From the NCBI GenBank assembly GCA_016793805.1, contig JAEUIZ010000016.1:1-53136 (forward strand): a DNA stretch of 53,136 nucleotides, given 5' to 3'. Position numbers and translations under genes: made by a program. The notes under the pieces are model-generated. The model saw only the letters and a program-made list of their open reading frames with translations. It was not told the DNA's origin and made no database searches. This stretch comes from Phycisphaerae bacterium (GTDB lineage Bacteria; Planctomycetota; Phycisphaerae; Phycisphaerales; UBA1924). This document shows positions 16,337-25,163 of the stretch, one piece after another. Positions within the stretch are counted from its first letter, which is position 1; each line of letters opens with the position of its first letter.

Positions 16337-17593
16337 ATGCTCTGGCAGCCCTCGCTCCCCGACCGCTACACCAAGGCCGCGCCCGACGACCTGGCCCGCG
16401 ACATCGCCGCCCGCCGCGCCGAACTCGGCGAGCACCTCGTCATCCTCGGGCACCACTACCAGACCGACGAGGTGATCCGCCACGCCGACGTGACCGGCGA
16501 CTCGCTCAAACTCTCCCAGACCGCCGCCCGCATCGCCTCCGAGCGCGCCGTGCGCTGGGTCGTCTTCTGCGGCGTGCACTTCATGGCCGAGACCGCCGAC
16601 ATGCTCACCCCCGAGCACGTCGACGTCATCCTCCCCGACCTCTCCGCCGGCTGCTCCATGGCCGACATGGCCGCCTACGACGACACCGTCCTCGCCTGGG
16701 AACGCCTCCACGCCTCGCTCCGCGACCAGGGCTGGCAGGGCCGCATCATCCCCATCACCTACGTCAACTCCACCGCCGCCATCAAGGCCTTCGTCGGCGC
16801 CCGAGGCGGCGCGTGCTGCACCTCCTCCAACGCCCTCCAGGTCCTCGCCTGGGCCCTCGCCGGCGGCGCCGAGCCCAAGAGCGACGACGAGGACATCCGC
16901 ATCCTCTTCCTCCCCGACCAGCACCTCGGCCGCAACACCGCCGCGCGACTCGGCATCGACGTCGCACGCCACGCCGCCGTCTACGACCCTCGCCTCACCG
17001 CCCGAGGCGAGCCCCTCGGCGGGCTCACCCCGCGCGCCCTCCACGACGCCAAGGTCATCCTCTGGGCCGGGCACTGTTCCGTCCACAAACTCTTCCGCCC
17101 CGAGCACTGCGACGCCATTCGCGCCGAGTCCGCGCGCGAGCCCGACCGCCTGCCCTGGCGCATCCTCGTCCATCCCGAGTGCGTGAAGGAAGTCGTCGAT
17201 CGCGCCGACCTCGCCGGCTCAACCGAGTTCATCATCAAGACCCTCCGCGCCGCCGAGCCCGGCTCGCGCTGGGCCGTCGGCACCGAGTTCCACCTCGTCC
17301 GCCGGCTCGCCCGCGAGGCCGCCGAGCGAGGCGTCACCGTCCGCGTCCTCTCCGATTGCCAGTGCCTGTGCACCACCATGTTCCGCATCGACCAGCCGCA
17401 CCTCCTGTGGGCCCTGGATCACCTCGCCGGCCGCGCCCCGGGGATGCCCGGCGCCGCCGACGCCGCCGGCAAGCGCGCCCCGCGCGTCGTCAACGCCATC
17501 CGCGTCCACCCCGACGCCCGACGCGACGCGCTGCTCGCCCTCGACCGCATGCTCGCCCTCACCGGCACGCCCTCCCTCGCCGCCGCAGATTAG
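16337..17593 (+). CDS. nadA: Quinolinate synthase
   Basis: 418 aa. It condenses iminoaspartate with dihydroxyacetone phosphate to quinolinate, the second step of NAD synthesis from aspartate. I-L-G-H-H-Y-Q is the conserved substrate loop. The three [4Fe-4S] ligands are visible: Cys in G-C-S-M-A-D (~105), Cys in H-P-E-C (~280) and the D-C-Q-C-L-C-T-T-M cluster (~339-347). Length is at the long end of the family. No nadB or nadC is nearby. TACCAT (16326-16331) lies 5 nt before the ATG with no Shine-Dalgarno, suggesting a leaderless mRNA. It is divergent from the repeat-switched gene across 143 bp. Confidence 0.95.
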   Translation: MLWQPSLPDRYTKAAPDDLARDIAARRAELGEHLVILGHHYQTDEVIRHADVTGDSLKLSQTAARIASERAVRWVVFCGVHFMAETADMLTPEHVDVILPDLSAGCSMADMAAYDDTVLAWERLHASLRDQGWQGRIIPITYVNSTAAIKAFVGARGGACCTSSNALQVLAWALAGGAEPKSDDEDIRILFLPDQHLGRNTAARLGIDVARHAAVYDPRLTARGEPLGGLTPRALHDAKVILWAGHCSVHKLFRPEHCDAIRAESAREPDRLPWRILVHPECVKEVVDRADLAGSTEFIIKTLRAAEPGSRWAVGTEFHLVRRLAREAAERGVTVRVLSDCQCLCTTMFRIDQPHLLWALDHLAGRAPGMPGAADAAGKRAPRVVNAIRVHPDARRDALLALDRMLALTGTPSLAAAD

Positions 17594-17669
17594 GTCAGGC
17601 GCGCCTCGGTCCACCCCGCCGCTCTGCCCCGGCCTCGCGCGGCCTCTGCGTTCGCCCGCCGACTCCACC

Positions 17670-19085
17670 CTACGGGCACCCCGCGGCATACTTGCTGATG
17701 AAGCACACGTAGTCCGCCGCGTCGATCTGCCCGTCCACCGTGCAGTTCGCGTACGGGTCGTTGGCGGCCACCTTCGCCATGAAGCACGTGAAGTCGGCGG
17801 GCGTGAGCCGCCGATCCAGGTCGCAGTCCGCGTAGCAGTTCGGGCACCCGACCCACATCCCGATTGACGCCGTGGTCGCCACCCCGCCGAACCCCGCCGA
17901 TCGGCCCGCGACGAACAGCGCCGGCCCGTGCCCGTCGTCGAACGCCGCCAGCCCCGTAATCGACGCCCGCATCCCCGCGCCCAGCGGCTCCCACGTGTGT
18001 CCGTCCCAGCGCGCCAGATTGTTCACCGGCACCCCGCCCGCGGACTGGAACAGCCCGCCGACATAGAGCGCCGGCCCGCGCCCGTCGTCGAACACCGCCA
18101 GCGCCGAGACCCCGTTGAACCCGCTACCGAAGACGCCCCCGCCCACGATCGACCAGCGAACGCCGTCCCATTTGATGAGCCCGCCGGAGACCTGCCCCGA
18201 GGCCAGCACTCCGTTCGAGACGCCCACGTACAGCGCCGGACCCGTGCCGTCGTCATACGTGGCCATCGCCTGCACGATGGCCTGCTGGAGCCCCTCTCCG
18301 ATCTGCTCCCACGCCCCGGCGCGGAATCGTGCGATCGATCCGATGCGAGAAGCGCCCGTACCCACCGTCGCGCCCCAGTACAACGCCGGGCCCGTGCCAT
18401 CGTCGAATGCGTGCAATACTCGATACCACTCTTGCACAATCGTAGAGTTGAGAACAACCCACTGCGTCCCGTCCCAGCGCGCCAGCCGATGGCCAAACCC
18501 AGGCGTGTACTTCAACCCCATCACTTGCGGGCCTGCGCCAAGATCGACCTCACGCACCGGATACGTCGCCAGATTCGGTCCCTCGAGCACGTACATTCCC
18601 GAGGGCGCTCCATGCCAGTGCATCCCGTCCCATGTGAAGTACGCCGCGCACGGCATGCCGGGACACGTCCAGGTGATCCCAGTCAGTAAGCGCGGTTGGC
18701 CGCTCTCGTGCCAGACGAGAGAGGTCCTGGGGGACGAGCCGTTGTTCACGCCGAGCGGCACGCCGGGCGGCGGGCGTGCCGGCGCGCCGGGTGGCGTCGC
18801 GTTGACCGTCGGGCGCCAGACGCCATTGGCCCACTCGATCGCTGGCACGTATCCGTACATGCCGCCCAGCCGGAAGGACCCAGACGCGTACAATCGATCG
18901 CCGCCTGGGCCTGGGACGACGATCAACTGCGGCTCACCGGCCACATATGGCGAGTTGCCCGGCAGCCTCCAATATGGCTTGCAGTCCTGCGCGCCCGCGT
19001 CGGGCACGCCGCCATGCACGCCCAACGCAACCGCGAATGCGAGGCCCGCCGCCCCACATCCCGGGTTCTCTCTACGGCACCACAT
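17670..19085 (-). CDS. Secreted propeller-repeat protein with GC-type dockerin
   Basis: 471 aa. A signal peptide runs from ~14 to 34 (A-G-L-A-F-A-V-A-L ... D-A-G-A-Q-D). The body contains about six repeats of F-D-D-G-x-G-P-A-L-[YF]-[VW]-[GA]-G and L-x-[RK]-W-D-G-x-x-W, a kelch-like beta-propeller pattern widespread in Phycisphaerae. The tail has N-C-Y-A-D-C-D-L-D, A-D-F-T-C-F, A-N-C-T-V-D and A-D-Y-V-C-F, ending A-A-G-C-P. The ATG at 19085 lies inside the end of the upstream gene (14-nt overlap), so translation is coupled to it. Function beyond surface display is unknown. Confidence 0.87.
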   Translation of the reverse strand: MWCRRENPGCGAAGLAFAVALGVHGGVPDAGAQDCKPYWRLPGNSPYVAGEPQLIVVPGPGGDRLYASGSFRLGGMYGYVPAIEWANGVWRPTVNATPPGAPARPPPGVPLGVNNGSSPRTSLVWHESGQPRLLTGITWTCPGMPCAAYFTWDGMHWHGAPSGMYVLEGPNLATYPVREVDLGAGPQVMGLKYTPGFGHRLARWDGTQWVVLNSTIVQEWYRVLHAFDDGTGPALYWGATVGTGASRIGSIARFRAGAWEQIGEGLQQAIVQAMATYDDGTGPALYVGVSNGVLASGQVSGGLIKWDGVRWSIVGGGVFGSGFNGVSALAVFDDGRGPALYVGGLFQSAGGVPVNNLARWDGHTWEPLGAGMRASITGLAAFDDGHGPALFVAGRSAGFGGVATTASIGMWVGCPNCYADCDLDRRLTPADFTCFMAKVAANDPYANCTVDGQIDAADYVCFISKYAAGCP

Positions 19086-20736
19086 AGTGGTACCCCTGCG
19101 TCAGGAAGTTGTCTCCCTGGGTGGTTGTCGCCGTCCGTCCCGTCACGAACGCACGCCAGTCGCTCCCGACACGAATCAGCGTCATCGCGATCGGCACATC
19201 GTCGCCCGGCGTGCCCGAGGTTACGAGCGGGAAAAAGAGCCGCCCGTTCGTCTTGAACGCCTTGTTCCCGCTATCGGCCAATCCGTCGTACAACGCCGCC
19301 ATGTAGTCCAGGTTCGGCACGCCGTTGGTGGCACTCGCCGTGACGTACACCCCACTGCCGTTGATAGTCCCGTCGTCACTCGGGTACACCTTGACCGCTA
19401 CGCCCCGATCGTCGCCGTTGGCGATCCCGTCCAGCCGTCCTGTCCACTGTTTCGCATGCGTCACGCTCGGCGGGCTGAAGACGTGCGCGTCCGCGTACAC
19501 GATCGTCGTCGCGTCGTACCCCGTGCTCGAACTGTACGACCGACCCGTCACCGCGATGATCTCCGTGAACCCGCCGGTCGTGTTCTTGATGACGTCCCCG
19601 TCCACCGCCACGGCCGTGTCGTCGTCCCCGTTGTCGTACGTCTCGACCCACGACTGCGACCACGCCTGCGTCGAGGCGTTGTACGACCACTTGACCGTCA
19701 GGTAATCCGGCTGCCCCGGCGGCTCGCTGGGCAGGTACGTCTTCGTCCCCGTCACCACCACGCTCAGCAGGCTCTCCACCGGGTCGTCGATCACTTTCAT
19801 CGCCATCGCGTCGCAGGCATAATCGCTCACGCCGTACGTCAGCGTCGACACCAGCGTCGCAGCGGCGGGTGCCTGCGTGTCGATGTCGTACACGAGCACG
19901 ACGTACGCGTTCCCGTTGCTCGTCCATGTCGTCCCGCCGACGATCAGCATCATGTGGTAGTCCGGCGAGTCGCTCACCCGCCGCAGGTACACCCCGCACG
20001 GCCAATCCGGGTGCGCCCCGCTCGACGTGTAGCGGAGCGGGGTCGCGTCCGTCAGCGGCGCGCCCGTCGAGTTGTAGACCACCGTCTGGATGTCCGTCCC
20101 CGCGTTCGAACTCTGCGAGTACCCCGTCACGGCGACGTAGGGAATGAGCGCCGGCGACGGATCGCTCAGCCGCAGCGCCCACAAATCGACCGGAACGTCG
20201 TCGCCGGTGTATCGCTCCGGATCGTCCGTGAAGTCGAATCGGGCGGACCAGATCAAGGCGCTCAGGTCGCCCGAGTACGCGATCGTCATGAAGTCTCGAT
20301 CACCGGTGTTGCCCGGCACGTGCCCCGTCACGATCGCCTGGCCCGTGTCGCTCAACTGAATCCGGTTGAGCGTCCGAACGCCCACCACGTAGTTCTGTCC
20401 GGGCCGGGCCGTATCCGCCGGCGGCCACTCGACCCGCCCCAGCGACGATCCATCTTGCGCGTACCGCGCGATCCCATAGTGAACTTGCGTGCCCGTTCCA
20501 TTCGACGACAGCCAGCCCGCCGAGATCACCGCCAAGTCATACGGCATGGTCGCCAGCGCCACGCCCCGGTCCGCGTACGTCGGAAATGGTGCGGGGACCG
20601 ACGACGGATATGTCCGGCCCGATGGGCTCGTCCACAACTCTTCGAGTTGCTGCCCCCTCGCTTCCCTACATCCCATACCCGGCCCCCCCCCCGAACGAAC
20701 CGATCGCGAACGCCACGCCGATCGCCGACGCTCCAC
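19072..20736 (-). CDS. Secreted SBBP-like propeller protein, frame broken at a poly-G tract near the start
   Basis: The open frame runs 554 codons from GTG 20736, but its first ~20 residues are Arg/Ser/Gly-rich and unlike a natural N-terminus. Ten bases upstream, in another frame, ATG 20746 has AAGGGAGA 5 nt before it and reads M-K-K-G-G-A-S-A-I-G-V-A-F-A-I-G-S, a signal peptide. That frame crosses ten G and stops at TAG after 26 codons. With nine G the two frames join. The body has repeated units such as D-[FY]-M-T-I-A-Y, A-V-T-G-Y-S and D-Y-M-A-A-L-Y, like SBBP beta-propellers. There is no dockerin tail; it ends Y-H-Y-V-V-P. Alternatives are a sequencing error or a young pseudogene. Confidence 0.75.
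   Translation of the reverse strand: MERRRSAWRSRSVRSGGGPGMGCREARGQQLEELWTSPSGRTYPSSVPAPFPTYADRGVALATMPYDLAVISAGWLSSNGTGTQVHYGIARYAQDGSSLGRVEWPPADTARPGQNYVVGVRTLNRIQLSDTGQAIVTGHVPGNTGDRDFMTIAYSGDLSALIWSARFDFTDDPERYTGDDVPVDLWALRLSDPSPALIPYVAVTGYSQSSNAGTDIQTVVYNSTGAPLTDATPLRYTSSGAHPDWPCGVYLRRVSDSPDYHMMLIVGGTTWTSNGNAYVVLVYDIDTQAPAAATLVSTLTYGVSDYACDAMAMKVIDDPVESLLSVVVTGTKTYLPSEPPGQPDYLTVKWSYNASTQAWSQSWVETYDNGDDDTAVAVDGDVIKNTTGGFTEIIAVTGRSYSSSTGYDATTIVYADAHVFSPPSVTHAKQWTGRLDGIANGDDRGVAVKVYPSDDGTINGSGVYVTASATNGVPNLDYMAALYDGLADSGNKAFKTNGRLFFPLVTSGTPGDDVPIAMTLIRVGSDWRAFVTGRTATTTQGDNFLTQGYHYVVP
20683..20692 (-). repeat. Poly-G tract of ten in a signal-peptide coding region
   Basis: The plus strand shows ten C (20683-20692), ten G in the sense of the gene ending at 19072. 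It separates the signal-peptide frame from ATG 20746 and the main frame. Loss of one G restores a single reading frame. Homopolymers of this length are prone to slippage in bacteria. Confidence 0.85.
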
Positions 20737-20743
20737 CCTTCTT

Positions 20744-20759
20744 CATGGCCGTCTCCCTT
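20744..20759 (-). promoter_or_regulatory. Ribosome binding site and likely true start of the SBBP-like gene
   Basis: AAGGGAGA (20759-20752), 5 nt, ATG (20746-20744), followed by Lys-Lys and a hydrophobic stretch. This start is out of frame with the downstream 554-codon frame by one base in the present sequence. The 20747-20976 gap holds this site and nothing else I can identify. Confidence 0.7.
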
Positions 20760-20976
20760 CATCAAGGGGGCCCGCGGCATGCCGATCACTCGGCCCTCCC
20801 CCCTGCTTGCCGCGCCCGGCCCCAGACCTAGGATCGAACCACCATTCGTTCTATGTACTACCACAACCCGCCCCAAGTTGCAAGAGAAAGCAGGCCGTCG
20901 ACCAAGAAAACAGAGATATCCGCATCGGCCCTTGGCAGGTTCGCGTGCCCCGCCCGCCCGCCGAACCCTCCCGGCA

Positions 20977-23715
20977 TCAATCCGCCAGTGCGCTCCCCGT
21001 CCGCGTTCGATAGTGCCGCGCCAGCCGCGCGAAGAGGTCGAGCACCCGCAGCGGCCGGTGCCCCTCCGCGGCCCGCGCCGCCCCGAGCCGATACATCAGT
21101 TCCCACTGCCGCGCCTGCGTCGCCAGCGCCCAGGACAGCCGCCCGCGCGGATCATAGATGTTCGTTGATTCGCCCGTGTTCCCGTTGAGTTCCACGATCG
21201 CGAACCCTCGACCCTCGCGCAGGAGCGCCTCGGACTCGAATCGAATATCAAACCGCCCGATGTCCAGCAACTCGCCTCCCGGCCCGCGGAATCCCGCCGC
21301 GATCTCGTCGATCCGCCGCTCCAGCCCAGGCGAGAGCAGCCCCGCGCCGTCGCGAAAGATCGTCCCCTGGCAGTGGTTCCCGGCCTCGCCCAGCCGCAGC
21401 CGCTCCCCCGCGCCCAGCACCGCCCCACGCCGCGCCGCGAGCCGCTCCAGGAACACGCCGGCCTGGAGCGAGAACCGCGCATGCCGCAGGATCAGATCCT
21501 CGATCGGGCGCACGCCGTCGCCCACGAGCACGGGGAACTCCTTGGCCGTGACCGAGAAGACAAACCCCGTGCGCCCGTTGCGCGGGCCTTCCGGATGCCG
21601 CGCCCACAGCACCCCGCACTCGTGCGGCCCCGGCGCGAAGCGCTGCACGATCGCCGGGTTTCTCATATCCAGGAAGTATGCAACAAAGTCCTCGGGCGCG
21701 CGCACAAGCCGGAGCGCAAACCCGCGATACCCGCTGTCGGGCTTCACGATCACCGGGTACCCGCCGAGGTCCGCGCGCCGGGCGACGAGGTCCGCCGCCA
21801 TCGCCGCGCGTCGCTCCGGCGCACCGCCGGCGGGCACGAGCGCCGCGGGCAGGCACTCCGGGGCCGCCAGCGCGCGCAGGATCGCGTCCTTGGACTCGCC
21901 GACGACCCCGCCCCCGCCGCCGATGCCCGGGTTCGAAGCCGTGAACACGATCGGCCCGTACCGCAGCCCGAGATAGGTGTAGAGCGGCGCGAGCGGGACG
22001 TACATCGTCCAGGACGGCCAGAACTCGTGGTGCCGCGCGCGCGCCAGCGACCGCCGCAGGTGCCGCCGACCCTCGCCCGTCAGGAGCAGCGGGGGCAGCC
22101 GCACGCCGGCGACCACCACCGGGATCGTCGCCAGCAGCCCGAGCACGCCGGCCCGCGCGATCACCGGGTGCAGCAGCAGCGCCGCCAGGAGCAGCGTGGC
22201 GAGCATGAACCAGAGCGACCAAAGGCACCACGAGAGCGCCGCGGCCGCGACCACCTGCGCGCGCACGAGCGCGCCCGGGCACACCTGCGCCGCGACTCCC
22301 GCGACCGCATCCTGGTGCCCCGGTGTGAGGCGAGAGGCGAGCCCGAGCCAGAAGGGGTGCGCGTCGAGCCGCGCGCGCCAGTCGTCCACCGGCCGCGTGT
22401 GGACCCCCGCGCCGGCGATCGGCCCGCCTCTCCGCGCCAGCCCGGCGCGCCATGCCACCACGAACGCCCAGGCCTGCGCGCCCAGCATCGCCGCCAGCGC
22501 GACCCCGATGTCCACGATCGCGAAACTCACCAACATCGCTGCGAGCGACAACCCCAGCCGTTCCCAGCGCCGGCAGAGCCACAAGAGCGCCGCGAGTTGG
22601 ATCGACCAGTGCAGCCCGTGGAACAGGTCCGCGAGCGTGCGCCCGGGCGCGCCCAGCACCGGCGCGGGCCGGGGCGAGAGGTCGGCCTGCTGCCGCGTCG
22701 GTGGGAGCCCCGCGGCGTGGTCCATCTCCGTGCGCGCCACGAACCGCGCGAGGTGCTCCGCCGACTCGTCGGGCTGGAGAAACGGGAGGAAGTGGCTCGC
22801 GTCGAGCATCACGAGCGTCGAGCCCGGGATCAGGTCGTGGGCCCGCTCGGCGGCGTGGTCGGGGACGAGGAAGTCGTGCCGCCCGTGCAGGACGAGCGCG
22901 GGGGCCGTCAGATCGCGCATCATCGAGGCCAGCGGGCGCATGTCCGAGTCCCAGAAGTTCCGCGTCGAGGCGCGGGCGAGGTCCATCCCGCGCAGCAGCC
23001 CGAAGTGCGGGGTGAGCGCCTGGACCGCCGCGGCGCCGGCGTAGCCCGCGGCGTACTTGGCGTGCTCGAAGGCAAACGACCCCGAGCCCTCCGAAGCCTG
23101 GTCCGCGACCGAGGCCAGCAGCGTGACCGACGCGACGCGCTCGGGCGCCAGGTCGGCCATGTTCAGCGCGACGCCCCCGCCCAGCGACCAGCCCACGACG
23201 TGCGCGCGCGGCAGGCCCAACGCGTCCATCATCGCCAGCACCCCCCGGGCGTGGGCTCGGATGGAGAGTGACGGCGGATCGGGGTCCGAGGCCCCAAAGC
23301 CGGGCAGGTCAGGAGCAAGCACGCGACGCCCGCGACGGACGAGGGCGCCGGCGAGGCGATCAAAGTCGTCCGCGGCGCCGGGCGAGCCGTGGATCAGGAT
23401 GATCGGCAGAGCGCCTCGGCGATCGGTGTCGAGCGCAGGCGGCGAGCCAGCAACAGCAGTCGGAAGAACGGCGCGAGCGAACTCGTCGGGCCACGCGCGG
23501 AACGAGAGCGGCGTGGGGCGGGCGGTAGGTCCATCGTCGCCCATCGCGGGGATGGTCACCGCGAGCGCTGGCTCGGGCCGGGGCTTGGGGTGCGCGGCTT
23601 GCCACGAGTGAGACGCGGCGAGGAGCGCAAGATAGAGGATCCAGCCGGCCCATCGCCGGAGCGAGCGGCGCGGCGTCGGAGGCGGCGTGGGGGCGGAGGG
23701 GGGCGGGGGGCTCAT
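20977..23715 (-). CDS. Three-part fusion: alpha/beta hydrolase, polytopic membrane domain, ATP-grasp ligase
   Basis: 912 aa. A membrane anchor (~20-40) leads into an alpha/beta hydrolase (~95-330) with oxyanion segment H-G-S-P-G, nucleophile G-W-S-L-G-G near 173, acid G-R-H-D and His in A-S-H-F-L-P. A membrane domain of about six helices follows (~365-575). The C-terminal ~330 residues are an ATP-grasp enzyme: V-I-V-K-P-D-S-G-Y-R-G near 656, E-A-G-N-H-C-Q-G-T, metal-binding D-I-R-F-E and V-E-L-N-G-N-T-G-E near 841. This resembles stand-alone carboxylate-amine ligases related to D-Ala-D-Ala ligase. Substrates are unknown; the order suggests coupled bond breaking and making at the membrane. Its ATG overlaps the phosphoesterase stop by 4 nt. 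Confidence 0.85.
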   Translation of the reverse strand: MSPPPPSAPTPPPTPRRSLRRWAGWILYLALLAASHSWQAAHPKPRPEPALAVTIPAMGDDGPTARPTPLSFRAWPDEFARAVLPTAVAGSPPALDTDRRGALPIILIHGSPGAADDFDRLAGALVRRGRRVLAPDLPGFGASDPDPPSLSIRAHARGVLAMMDALGLPRAHVVGWSLGGGVALNMADLAPERVASVTLLASVADQASEGSGSFAFEHAKYAAGYAGAAAVQALTPHFGLLRGMDLARASTRNFWDSDMRPLASMMRDLTAPALVLHGRHDFLVPDHAAERAHDLIPGSTLVMLDASHFLPFLQPDESAEHLARFVARTEMDHAAGLPPTRQQADLSPRPAPVLGAPGRTLADLFHGLHWSIQLAALLWLCRRWERLGLSLAAMLVSFAIVDIGVALAAMLGAQAWAFVVAWRAGLARRGGPIAGAGVHTRPVDDWRARLDAHPFWLGLASRLTPGHQDAVAGVAAQVCPGALVRAQVVAAAALSWCLWSLWFMLATLLLAALLLHPVIARAGVLGLLATIPVVVAGVRLPPLLLTGEGRRHLRRSLARARHHEFWPSWTMYVPLAPLYTYLGLRYGPIVFTASNPGIGGGGGVVGESKDAILRALAAPECLPAALVPAGGAPERRAAMAADLVARRADLGGYPVIVKPDSGYRGFALRLVRAPEDFVAYFLDMRNPAIVQRFAPGPHECGVLWARHPEGPRNGRTGFVFSVTAKEFPVLVGDGVRPIEDLILRHARFSLQAGVFLERLAARRGAVLGAGERLRLGEAGNHCQGTIFRDGAGLLSPGLERRIDEIAAGFRGPGGELLDIGRFDIRFESEALLREGRGFAIVELNGNTGESTNIYDPRGRLSWALATQARQWELMYRLGAARAAEGHRPLRVLDLFARLARHYRTRTGSALAD

Positions 23716-24518
23716 CGCCCGTCGTAGAGGCGTTCACCCAGCCAGTCGGAGAGTTCGGGGATCCCGCGGATCTTGCTGGCCGTGGCGTCGATGTCGTACG
23801 GGACGCGCACGAACTGGACGTACCCCAGCGGGGTCTTCTGGGCGCCCTCGTCGGGCCCAAACACGATCGCGTACGAGGCCCGCGGGTCGAGGTCGCGGGG
23901 CTGCCCGACGGACCCGACGTTGACGACGGCCTTCTCGCCCTCCATGAATCGGTAGCAGGCATCACCCAACTCCGAGGGCGGATAGAAGTCGGGCTCGTCG
24001 GTGAAGACCCCGGGGACGTGGGTGTGCCCGACGATGCAGACCTTGTCGACGCGCTCGAAGATGCCCTGCATCTTGTCCGGGCCGTTCATCGCGTCGTCGG
24101 GGAAGATGTACTCGTTGATGGGCCGGCGTGGCGACCCGTGGACCGCCAGCAGCGGGACCGCGCCCCCGGGCGGGGTCTCGACGACGCGCACCCGCAGCCG
24201 CCCCAGGAAGTCGTACCGCTCGGCCAGGAGTTTCTCGCTCGGCTCCTTGGCGAACTGCTCGCGCGTCCAGAAGGCGGCGGACTCCGCCCCGGGGTTGAAG
24301 TTCGTGGGCTCGTAGAGCACCCCGAAGTCGTGGTTGCCCATGAGCGACCACGCGCACCGCTGCCGAACCAGGTCCACGCACTCGAGCGGATCGGGCCCAT
24401 AGCCCACGATGTCGCCCAGGCAGATGATGCGGGAGACCCCCCGGCGGTCGATGTCCTCGAGCACCGTCTTGAGCGCCGAGGCGTTGGCGTGGATGTCGGA
24501 GATGACGGCGGTGGGCAC
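23712..24518 (-). CDS. Calcineurin-like metallophosphoesterase
   Basis: 268 aa. All metal-binding blocks are present: S-D-I-H-A-N (7-12), G-D-I-V-G-Y-G-P-D-P, G-N-H-D (~61), H-G-S-P and G-H-T-H-V-P-G. These match the YfcE-like branch often annotated as phosphodiesterase or protein phosphatase; the substrate is not readable. It is soluble. The start is GTG at 24518, with no good Shine-Dalgarno. The stop overlaps the fusion gene start (ATGA), so the pair is co-translated. nuoI ends 47 bp upstream in the same direction. Confidence 0.92.
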   Translation of the reverse strand: MPTAVISDIHANASALKTVLEDIDRRGVSRIICLGDIVGYGPDPLECVDLVRQRCAWSLMGNHDFGVLYEPTNFNPGAESAAFWTREQFAKEPSEKLLAERYDFLGRLRVRVVETPPGGAVPLLAVHGSPRRPINEYIFPDDAMNGPDKMQGIFERVDKVCIVGHTHVPGVFTDEPDFYPPSELGDACYRFMEGEKAVVNVGSVGQPRDLDPRASYAIVFGPDEGAQKTPLGYVQFVRVPYDIDATASKIRGIPELSDWLGERLYDGR

Positions 24519-24565
24519 CGGGGTGTTCCGGGAGAGGTGCAGCGAGGCCGAAGCCTTCTTGGGAA

Positions 24566-25111
24566 CTACATGGGCTTCTTGTTGATGGTCACGTCGTAGA
24601 CGTTGAGGAGTTTTTCCTTGTCAAAGACCATCTCCTGCCGCGAGAGGCCCACCACGTCGTACTCGGGCGTCAGTTCGATCGCGTCCACCGGGCACGCCTC
24701 CTCGCACATCCCGCAGAAGATGCACCGCAACTCGTCGATCTCGAACTTCTTGGGGTACTTCTCGCGGTCGTCCCAGGGGCTGGGGGCGGCCTCGATGTGG
24801 ATGCACCGGGCCGGACAGATCGTCGGGCACATCATGCACGCCACGCACTTGACCCGCCCCTCCTCGTCGCGGTTGAGCCGATGCACCCCGCGGAAGTTGC
24901 GGGCCTCGATCCCGCCCTCCTCGGGTGTGAAGTGCTCGCGGCGCTCCTCGGGATACTGGATCGTCCGGCTGGTGCGCCCCTGGCCAAAGGACGTGAAGAA
25001 GTGCCGCATCGTGGTCGCGAACCCGCGGAAGACCTCGGGCAGATAGATGCCCTCCATGCGGTTCATGGGGGGGATCTCGACGCGGAGGATGTCCTGGTCG
25101 CGGATGGCCAT
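24566..25111 (-). CDS. nuoI: NADH-quinone oxidoreductase subunit I (8Fe ferredoxin-like)
   Basis: 181 aa from the ATG at 25111; a longer frame to 25549 overlaps the divergent gene and is rejected. It carries electrons through clusters N6a and N6b in the peripheral arm of complex I. Two 4Fe-4S motifs are clear: C-V-A-C-M-M-C-P-T-I-C-P near residue 88 and C-I-F-C-G-M-C-E-E-A-C-P near 131. The N-terminal F-R-G-F-A-T-T-M-R-H-F-F is the usual membrane-associated helix. No other nuo gene is adjacent, which is unusual. TATACT (25121-25126, minus strand) lies 9 nt upstream without a Shine-Dalgarno. Confidence 0.92.
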   Translation of the reverse strand: MAIRDQDILRVEIPPMNRMEGIYLPEVFRGFATTMRHFFTSFGQGRTSRTIQYPEERREHFTPEEGGIEARNFRGVHRLNRDEEGRVKCVACMMCPTICPARCIHIEAAPSPWDDREKYPKKFEIDELRCIFCGMCEEACPVDAIELTPEYDVVGLSRQEMVFDKEKLLNVYDVTINKKPM

Positions 25112-25163
25112 GCGGGGCGAAGTATATCGGAGTCGGGGCGTGCGGAGCCGATAGAATCGGACG

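Noticed and set aside
18115..21168. 1017-residue open frame on the plus strand
   Set aside because: Antisense shadow of the dockerin gene at 17670, the SBBP-like gene at 19072 and the fusion gene end; composition is Arg/Pro/His-rich.
23640..23715. G runs of six near the start of the fusion gene as another slippage switch
   Set aside because: Runs are only five to six bases, the start ATG overlaps the previous stop as in a normal coupled pair, and the frame is open.
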